Below are positions 56,290 through 64,000 of a DNA stretch of 64,000 bases, in pieces (position 1 is the first letter of the stretch; each line of letters starts with the position of its first letter). The notes below the pieces were generated by a model. That model saw only the letters and a program-made list of their open reading frames with translations. It was not told the DNA's origin and did no database searches. The translations under genes were made by a program, and so were the position numbers. This stretch comes from Tipula vernalis. Taxonomy: Eukaryota > Arthropoda > Insecta > Diptera > Tipulidae. The stretch is taken from the NCBI GenBank assembly GCA_958295665.1, contig OY282560.1, forward strand, positions 24,511,653 through 24,575,652, given 5' to 3'.

Positions 56290-57030
56290 ATTCATGTTAA
56301 GTTCGAGGCGTCATTGGTAAGCGGAGTTAAAGGTCGAAAATTGAGCACTGCTTCGATTTAAGTGATGACGGTGTAAAACTCTTCAAACGTGAGGGTTGTT
56401 TCCCCTATCACTCTTTTGAGGTGAAATTTCACCGATTTCTCTCCGGCTTCCCATAGCCCTCCGAAGTAAGGGGTATGAAGTGGTATAAACTGCCAGTTTG
56501 TTCCCTTACAAGCCAGCATGGCTGCTATATCGCCTGGTAGTGACTTCGTGGCCGTATAGTAATACTATTTGATCTTGGCGTTAGCTGCAATAAAATATGT
56601 CCCATTATCGGAGTATATTTATGTGCATAATCCTCATCTGGATATGAACCGCTTATATGCAGCAATGAATCCTTCTGTTGTTAAATTGCGCACTAATATG
56701 GATTGCCTTTGTCACCATGCATACAAATAGTGCGATGTATTCCTTATATGCCTTATGTCCTCGGTCCTGGGTAGTTCTTACTTTGATTGGGCCCGCGTAG
56801 TCAATTCTTATTTTCGTGCAATTAAATACTTCTAGCAGAAGCGTTCTTTTATAAAGAAATGCATTTCCCCAATTATGCACAGACTTTATAAAAATGATCT
56901 GCGTCCTTACGCACAGGTCAATATTAGTAAGAAAAGTAGGTATGGACTTATGGATGGATAGTGGATTCTCAGTGAGTGTCTTAGGTAAGGGTGCCTTAGA
57001 ATTCCTTGCAAGTCCGAAAATTGGATTCAA
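56290..57030 (-). pseudogene. BEL/Pao integrase core, split gene, proximal part
   Basis: On the minus strand, IRIDYAGPIKVRTTQDRGHK and YIALFVCMVTKAIHIS are the first catalytic-Asp region. Further along, in other frames, a SDNGTYF-like second Asp block lies near 56600, and WQFIPLHTPYFGGLWEAG near 56500-56450 contains the catalytic Glu. A FEEFYTVIT and NFRPLTPL block ends near 56290, exactly where the Foldback-like element begins. The gene continues at 53690. Several frameshifts are present. Its N-terminal side ends near 57030 next to the Gypsy relic. Confidence 0.82.
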
Positions 57031-57072
57031 TCAATTATATTCGTTTATAAAAACTGCTGACGAAACGTGTAA

Positions 57073-58937
57073 CCGAATTTAAGGCTACGTGTGGTTGCCA
57101 ATTACATTCGGAAATAAAAATGAGATACGATATTTAGGATACTTGGAGGGAGAGCACGGACTATGACCTGACACACAGAAAATTGATGCAATAATAAACT
57201 TTCCGGTACCAGAAAACGTCAAGCAAACTAGAAGTTTGTTGGTATGGCTGGCTGGTATCGAAGGTTTATTACTAACTACGCTACAGTGACTGCACCCACT
57301 ACAGACAGCCTTAAAAAAGAGAAATTTCAGTGGACTCCAGGTGCTCAAGAAGCCTTCAAACATCTTGAAATTTTATTGACCACATCACCGGTATTGAAAA
57401 ACCCCTCGCATGAAAATCCCTTTTTCATACGGTGTGGTGCTAGTACCGAGGGCGTGGGGGCAGTACTCTAGCAAAAAGATGCAGATGGATGTGAACGCCC
57501 AATACCGTTCATGTCACAAAAACTAAATAAAGCCCAGAAGAATTATTGTGTAACCGAGCTGGAATGTTTAGCTGCAATCCTTGCGGTAAAAAAATATAGA
57601 GCTTTTGTGGAGGGTCATGAGTTCACACTAATAACCGATCACGTCAGTCTTAAATGGCTCATGGGACAGAAAGATCTGAGCGGTAGCCTTGCCAGGTGGA
57701 GTCTCAAACTTCAAGGCTACACAGTTCATATAAAACACGAAAGTGGAAAATTCAATACTGTACCAGATGCTCTATCACGAGTGTATTATGATACTAGTCA
57801 AGAATTTATTTCAAGTGTAGGAAAATTCATTTCATAGGTGAATTTGGAAGCCCCAGAATTTAATGAGCAGCCTATAAAGAGCTGTTAAATAATGTAAAGA
57901 ATGATCCTAAAATATCCTACGCTCCGCATACGTGATGATCGTCAATTCATCAGACTTGAGCCAAAGAGAAAGGATGAATTGGCGGATATGCAACATACCA
58001 ACATGATCACCCATTAGCATCACACGGAAGTATAGCTAAAAACCCTTCATAGACTCCGCATGTTATACTTCTGTCCCAGAATGATGCAGCATGTTAAGGA
58101 ATACATTGCTAAATCTTAGATTTGTCAGGTAACTAAGAGCCCAAATCAAATAATGAAACCGCCAATGGGGAAAATGCTTCATGTAGAAAGACTATGGCAA
58201 AGAATTTATGTTGATCTGGTTGGGCCTTATCCTAGATCCACTCAAGGAAACATGATGATTCTGATTGTTCTTGACCATCTAACTAAATTCGTTTTATTAA
58301 AAGCATTAAGTAAAGGTACCTCGCGGCAAATTATTGATTTTTAAATAACCATGTATTTACAGTTTTTGGAGATCCCGAAACTGTCCATTAAGACAACGGT
58401 GTACAATTCAAAAATGTAGAGTATCGCGAATTCCTCAAAGAAAATGGTGTAATTGACTCGATAACTGCGGTATACTCGCCGCAATCGAACCAATCCGAGA
58501 GGGTTAATCGTTCCATATTGGCTGCAATTCGCTCATACATCTCAAACAAACATACCTATCGGGATAAGCATTTATATGAGATTGCATCGGCCCCACGTAA
58601 TGGTGTCCATGATACTACAAAAAATACGTCAATTTTCCTTTTGTTTGGGTATCATAAAATTAATCGCGAGAACAACTGTAGATTACTCAGGGAAATAAGA
58701 AATTTGTCGGAAGAAGAAATAAGGTTGCCTCTCCCAGAAAGACTTGCAATAATCCATAATGAAGCGAACACTAACATTTAAAAGGCCTATGAGAGAAGTG
58801 CAAACAGATATAATTTAAGAACCTGTTCCATGGAACTTCATGTTGGCCAGGTAAAAATTGGTACTGTGAATTACGAGGTTAAAAACGAATTAGGTAAAAT
58901 ATTGGGAATTTTTCACGCCAAGGACATACGATTGTAA
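57073..58937 (+). pseudogene. Ty3/Gypsy pol relic: RT end, RNase H and integrase
   Basis: The first block reads RYLGYL...LTPDTQKIDAI-like sequence and GWYRRFITNYATVTAPTTD, the end of the RT. RNase H follows with FKHLEILLTTSPVL, YCVTELECLAAILAVKKYR, TLITDHVSLKWLM and GKFNTVPDALSRV. Integrase: CQVTKSPNQIM in the zinc-finger region near 58120, then RIYVDLVGPYPRS near 58200-58240, with further core pieces in shifted frames near 58375-58510. The C-terminal part includes LGIFHAKDIRL near 58900-58935. Stops lie near 57470, 57835 and 58342. Nothing upstream (gag, protease, RT core) is present. Confidence 0.85.
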
Positions 58938-58965
58938 CTTATTTAGTTTTTTTTAGCTTCATTTT

Positions 58966-60235
58966 CACAGCATACATGTGTGTCAAATGAATCTGCCCTT
59001 GCGTCAATGTTGAATAGACTCCAATCACTTTATGGTAAATTTGCTGATGGACAAACGTCATTAGAGACCATTGACAATGAGGAAGAGATTGATCCTAATG
59101 CCCGAATTAATTTCGATAATGATTACGAGTTTGTTGAATCAAAACTATTTTTAACAATCGAACAAAATCCGCCTGTGTTAGTGCCACCCAACAATACGAA
59201 TGTTGAAAATTTAAAAACGGTAACTATATAGTGTGCCATTCCCTTAACGGAAATTAAATTGCCAGAATTTGATGGGGAATTCTTATCATGGTGCAATTTT
59301 CGGGAAGTATTTCGAGAAATAATACATGATAAACAAAATTAACTTGAATTCAAGGCATTCCATTTAAATCTATTAAAAGCATTCCATTTTATAGAAGGTC
59401 TATCACCGTCTGAAGCCAATTATAATCAAGTTTGGACAACCATTTTTGTTACACATGAAACAAATTTAATTTTTAAAACCTGTTACGCAAGAAAATAATG
59501 GAAAGGCGTTACAATCATTTATTGATACGTTTTGGAAACATTTTAATTTGCTTAAAGCTCTCCAGATTCCTGTAGCTGAATGGGATGTATATTTGGTATG
59601 TAATCTAAAAGTAATAATTTTAACGGATAATCATAGGATCAAAGAAATTTTGTTGTTGGTTCACCTGGAGAATAGATGTTTTTATTCCTCGCCAACTCAA
59701 ATATGGTTGTCAATGGCGGTAATTTGGGTAGAAAGCTTCTCAGGTATGTGAATGCATTATCGCGCTTTACTTGACTTTGGATCTCAATCCAATTTCGTTG
59801 CCTGTAACTGGTATAAACCAAAAGGCCACTCAAATCAGTCATCAAGCAAATTTATATTGAATCTCGAGTTTTGGATTTTAAAACAAATTTAAATTTTTTG
59901 GTGTTACCCAAAATATTTGGTACTTTACCCTTATACCCTGTGTAATTTAATGTAAACAATTTACCAAGTTCAATTGTGTTGGGTAATCCTCAATTTCATG
60001 TACCTCAAGCTATTGGTATGTTGTTGGAGGTAGAGGCTTATTTTGATATTGGGAATGGTGAAAAAGTGACTGTTTTTCAAGAACTACCACCATTTCACAA
60101 AACTGTATTCGGCTATGTAGTTAGTGGTAAGGTAAATCAGTTCACTTCTGAAAATATAATTTCATAATTTTGCTGTCACGATGATACTTTGAGTAAATAA
60201 GTACAAAATTTCTGGCAAATCGAGGATATATACAT
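58966..60235 (+). pseudogene. BEL/Pao gag-protease relic
   Basis: The gag part begins near 58980 (SALASMLNRLQSLYGKF) and shows LPEFDGEFLSWCNFREVF near 59259 and FIEGLSPSEANYNQVW near 59390-59440, typical of BEL/Pao gag (DUF1759-like). LKALQIPVAEWDVYLV follows. A protease-like LLDFGSQSNFVA near 59770-59805 corresponds to the family LLDSGSQ active site, with Ser replaced by Phe. Next comes HKTVFGYVVSGKVNQ near 60095, which precedes RT in these elements. The sequence stops before the RT. It is on the opposite strand to the BEL pieces at 53-57 and 62-64 kb, so it is a different insertion. Confidence 0.82.
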
Positions 60236-61740
60236 TTGCCCAATATTTTTCGTTAGAACACAAAGCTTAGTCAAGGTTAGCTTCAAAGTTGTTAATCAAG
60301 GATTTTTACGTCGACGTTTTTTTGTCAGGTACAAATAAAAATGGGCATCAAATAGTTTTGAAATAAATTCTGATATTTAAGATAAAAATTTCAACATTAT
60401 TAGAACAATTGTAACGGAATCCCACAAGGGATTACGTTAGCAGACATGAGAATAGCGGTCTGATGCGGTATAGTAGCTGGCTAGAGCTCACGGTGCGGCG
60501 TAGGGGTTTTCAGACATATTTCCCATGCTTGAATAACCGCATGAAAAACAAAATTAGAGGGGCAAATGGAAATTAAAACTATATTGCCACGGCCTCAGCG
60601 GCAAAAAAAAATGATAAGAAGGGAGTGATCGATCCGGAGTGACCGTCTCTATCTCAGGCGACTACCGCCGTGACTGCCACACGGGCCTCCCCTCATCGGC
60701 CCGCCTACTGGGATGCTGTTTCCCAGTCGCGACGGCCACCGATGCCACTATGAGGGAAGGACGCCCGCATGACAATCCCAGCGATAATCCCCCGGAACGG
60801 AGACCGTCACCCCGACGCGATCAACTCATATGGCGTGCCGCCCTCTAGCACAGCCTGTCCTGGAGGAACGAACGGCACGCACGGAACAGGGTGGAAAAAG
60901 GCCGACCCTTCACATGACCACACCTCACATCATCCGATCAATTATTTGTTTACACGCACATGGTGCGGCGTAGCACACTACAGTAAGAAATTCAAAGAAA
61001 AATTATTTGTTACGGTAAAAGAGAAAAAATTGAAAATTAGGCAAGATAAATTACGTTAAAACTGATTCTACGTTAATGTTAAATTTCACTTTCACTATTC
61101 ATTGTTTTAAGAAAATTAAGAAAAACACAAAAATACCTGAAAGAAATGAACCGTTATGGGGTCGAACCACACCCAAAAACGGACAACCGAGCCGAAGCGA
61201 AGAGAAAAAAGAACGGAAATTCCAAACGCAATTATTCAAAATGACGGAAAAAAATATAACCTGACAATAATTTGCTCTGAGTGGGGTTTTCACCAAATCG
61301 GTGCACCACCACGAAACGCCGAAAACGAACGGTAAAAATAGTAATATATGTACAATATAATATAGTGAAAATAGAGAGGGAGAAACAAACTGTTACATAA
61401 CTTGTATAACTACAATTTACAGTTAGCCAGATTGTTTGTCCCTTGATTGTTTTACCTTTTATTTTTAAAGGCCCGTCCGACCACACCGCAAAACAGCGCC
61501 GACGCAGGATCCCCCTCACAAGAAATGCCGCCCTGCCCCCACGGGCGGGAATGGTCACTCGTTCTGTACGCGCTGTACTTATAAACGACTAAACCAGTGT
61601 ATCGCTGGCCGTTATTACACACAACTCACAAAATCACAGTTCGATTTCACAATAATTCAGCTCACTGTTTCTATCCAGAGCATTTAGTCTTATAACTGTA
61701 TCAAGACACCAAAGGCTTCACCATATAGATATATGTATAT
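60236..61740. other. Unrecognised tract with a G+C-rich core (60640-60930, 61470-61560)
   Basis: This stretch has the highest G+C content in the window, with two C/G-rich sections. GGTGCGGCGTAG occurs twice (60491 and about 60962). TGTAACGGAATCCCACAAGG at about 60410 would fit the start of an LTR, but no matching end was found. Short frames at 60639-61059 show no domain. It could be the LTR/leader of a Gypsy element or a fragment of a host or foreign sequence. Confidence 0.35.
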
Positions 61741-62101
61741 TGTTAGGTTGTTTTAGTTTTACTGCGCTAGTTCCGGGATATAAATAAAAATGCAGTACGT
61801 AGATTTTCACAATATATAAATTTTAATTACTTGTACAAATCTTCTTGATTACTTTGGTATAACAACGGAGATACTCGTACTTCTCGCCTGGTGGAATTTT
61901 TGTGAGAGAATGAAAAATGGATATGCACGTCAAAATACACTGTCATCATATCGAAAAGTATTGCAAATTATCGAAATATAGTTCTCTCTTTAAGCACAGA
62001 TGGGGTATTTTTCGCAATATAATATACAAAAAAAGATTAGAATACATCTACATCTGTCATTTAACGAGTATAAAAAAAATGGAACAAGATGAGTATTGAC
62101 A
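61741..62101 (-). mobile_element. BEL/Pao 3' LTR (minus orientation)
   Basis: The 361-bp segment begins TGTTAGG and ends TATTGACA (TG...CA). On the minus strand it runs from TGTCAATACTCATC to CCTAACA and lies about 300 bp downstream of the stop codon of the BEL pol gene. This fits a 3' LTR. The flanking ATAT repeats make the target duplication unreadable. Confidence 0.7.
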
Positions 62102-62406
62102 TTAAATTACAATATTCTCTTAAATACTAAATTATTTTCTTATAATTTTAGATAAATAAACGGAAACAATAATCGGGATACATGGATAATATGAATATAT
62201 GGAAACAGTGCAATAAATAATTGGATACAATTAAACGATCTTTGGATAAATTATGATTAGGTACGTATAGTAAACATTATATAAATACTACGCTAATACG
62301 ATTTATTTATTTCAGCGGCTGTTGAGTGGTCCAGCATTAATGAATTTATGCAGCTATTATGTTTTTTAGGTTGATTAAACTTATGTTCTTCAGGTGCTTT
62401 AATATG
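62102..62406. other. BEL 3' untranslated stretch between stop codon and LTR
   Basis: A+T-rich, no coding capacity. It contains no clear polypurine tract; a short purine run on the minus strand (AAGAGAA) near 62116 is the best candidate. Confidence 0.45.
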
Positions 62407-63336
62407 TTACAGGTGAATTTGTGTGTAAATTGAACATACCGCCGCCGTTGACTCGTCAGGGTCAAAAGTTGGGATCAAACCTAATTTATAGATGGGTCGT
62501 TTCAATATGCTTCCATTAGGTAACTTGACCGATACCACTCTCACTATACTGTCATTGCCTGGATGTGTGTCGCATATTCTCGCCAAAGGCCATTTTGATG
62601 GTGGTAGGTTTTGATCACGAATTAAAACCAGATTTCCAATCTTAAAATTTCGGTTTTCCTTATGCCATTTGTAAACCTTGTTAAGAGATGTGACGTACTC
62701 TTGAGACCAATGTTTCCAGAAACCCTGCAAAAGCTGTTGGATTAATTGCCATCTATTTAAGTGTGATACCTTTAATTGCTGTAGATTCGGTTCTGGTAAT
62801 AAATTGATTGGTTGGAAGATCAAAAAATGTGCCGGTGTCAGCGGATTCCATTCATCGTCTCGCAGCTCCTTCAACGGTCTTGAGTTCAGTAGCGCTTCGA
62901 TTTCCTTGCTCAGGGTGAGGAATTCCTCATATGTCAGATGAGTCTCACCCATGACACGTCGTAGGTGATACTTGCACGATTTTACTGTGGCTTCCCATAA
63001 GCCGCCAAATGTAGGAGTGAGTGGTGGTATAAAATGCCAATTAATTTGCCGATCCGTACACCAAGCCTGGATTTTATTCTCTTGGACCTCATTCAGGAAT
63101 TGTTGGTAGAACACTTGGAGTTGGTTCTTAGCGCCCACCAGGTTAGACCCATTGTCGCAATGGATATGATTTGGTAATCCTCTAACAGCACAGAATCTTT
63201 TTAGCGCTGCTAGAAAAGCGTCGGTACTCATATCAGTGCCGACCTCGATGGAAGTGGCCTTGGTGGCCATGCAAACAAAAATTACAAGATATGCCTTATA
63301 CAATTTGGCACCACGCGAACGGGATGTTAGTAACAA
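62407..63336 (-). pseudogene. BEL/Pao integrase core and DUF5641 C-terminus
   Basis: An open frame of 309 codons on the minus strand. The integrase core shows VIFVCMATKATSIEVGTD, LPNHIHCDNGSNLVGA (second Asp) and IPPLTPTFGGLWEATVK with the following YHLRRVMGE (Glu region). The DUF5641 part follows: NPLTPAHFLIFQPINLLPE, WKHWSQEYVTSLNKVYKW, FKIGNLVLIRDQNLPPSKWP and RICDTHPGNDSIVRVVSV. It ends with a TAA at 62407-62409. A frameshift at its start separates it from the upstream part. The first catalytic Asp lies in the damaged junction near 63340-63370. Confidence 0.9.
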
Positions 63337-64000
63337 AAACGGTCCTGCTAAGTCGATACCGACCTCGATAAATGGTGGATGGATTGATACGGCACGCAGG
63401 CAATTGATTCATCAATTGCTTCTGTAATTGTGTTTTGTAGCGTCGACACACAAAGCACATATGGATGGTACGTCGAAGTAGATCTCGGAATAGCAAATTT
63501 CTGTTTCAATATAGTATTCATCATTCTTGCACCAGCGTGTAGATTTCTATAATGCGCTTCGCGTACTATCATTTGGGTGATTAAATGGTCGATGGGTAAG
63601 ACTACGGGGTGTCTAGCATCATGCTCCATCACGGCATGCCTCAATCGGCCTCCGACTCGTAAAACCATTCTGCCATCAATGTATGGGTGATACGATAAGA
63701 TTCTTGAATTGTTCGGTAAGGTTCTGTTATTTAAAAGTAACTGTATCTCTTTCCCATAAGCTTCTGATTGAACAAAACGATATATCAAATATTCCGCATT
63801 TGAGATTTCATCTAACGTCAGATTTTTACTAGCTATTCGGTTTGATGATTTTGACGACAAGTTGTGTTTGTAACGCAAAATATAGGCTAATATGTGTAAC
63901 ATTTTTCGAAAGTTTGAATACCTGGCAATTAATGTGCTTATAATAGACAAATTTGACTGTACAGTGACTAAATTGGAGAGGGCTTCCACAGTCTCATACA
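63337..64000 (-). pseudogene. BEL/Pao pol, integrase zinc-binding region (partial, runs off the window)
   Basis: The frame is open to the right edge, so the gene continues outside. The sequence NAEYLIYRFVQSEAYGKEI and YIDGRMVLRVGGRLRHAV is typical of the region before the BEL integrase. The zinc-binding motif begins with HLITQMIVREAHYRNLHAGA, and the CxxC part is in another frame as HMCFVCRRYKTQLQ. Two frameshifts near 63480 and 63360 break it. Confidence 0.88.

Noticed and set aside
60639..61059. Two overlapping Arg/Pro/Thr-rich frames in the G+C-rich tract
   Set aside because: They lack domains and start or stop arbitrarily. The length is explained by fewer stop codons in G+C-rich DNA.

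Overview
The window looks like heterochromatin-like or repeat-rich intergenic DNA from an insect, possibly a dipteran. It is strongly A+T-rich. Every coding remnant I can identify belongs to a transposable element, and the mix of families (piggyBac, mariner, Helitron/Helentron, Jockey, R1-clade LINEs, Gypsy, BEL/Pao) is typical of insects. I found no host protein-coding gene, tRNA, rRNA or CRISPR array. The species call is inference.

Layout. 0.4-5.9 kb: a Helentron-type Helitron (plus strand) with an Arg-rich N-terminus, HUH Rep, Pif1-like helicase and a C-terminal endonuclease domain, broken by frameshifts and stops. 9.0-10.6 kb: an unusually homogeneous 8-bp satellite. 14.07-16.08 kb: a decayed piggyBac element with readable terminal inverted repeats and TTAA target duplications. 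17.7-18.46 kb: a deleted mariner (minus). 19.0-21.2 kb: a 5'-truncated LINE (minus), followed by a solo-LTR-like element. 21.8-27.25 kb: a long inverted repeat, then a second, canonical Helitron ending in a hairpin plus CTAG. 29.8-30.5 kb: a Gypsy relic, followed by a degenerate minisatellite.

31.5-41.7 kb is a composite block. Arrays of the pentamer TTTAA are interrupted first by a nearly intact, poly(A)-tailed Jockey element (31.84-36.58 kb) and then by an R1-clade LINE (about 37.0-40.87 kb). Because several R1-clade elements are known to be specific for telomeric or simple repeats, this is one of the more interesting arrangements in the window. Next come a LINE fragment, a Gypsy-like 3' LTR with a polypurine tract, and a third Helitron relic (46.4-47.7 kb). 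About 3 kb later there is a Helitron 3' terminus made of two hairpins plus CTAG (50.8 kb).

53.2-57.0 kb is a nest. A BEL/Pao integrase gene (minus) is split by a Foldback-like element with about 495-bp inverted arms and 166-bp tandem units, and that element is itself split by a 5'-truncated R1-clade LINE with an imperfect 10-bp target duplication. 57.1-58.9 kb holds a Gypsy pol relic, 58.97-60.2 kb a BEL gag-protease relic, 60.4-61.6 kb a G+C-richer tract of unknown origin, and 61.74-64.0 kb the 3' half of another BEL/Pao element (minus) with its 3' LTR, running off the right edge.

There is no operon or pathway logic here. The relationships are insertional: successive elements landing in each other and in simple-sequence arrays. 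All identifications rest on motif recognition by eye; no database search was possible.
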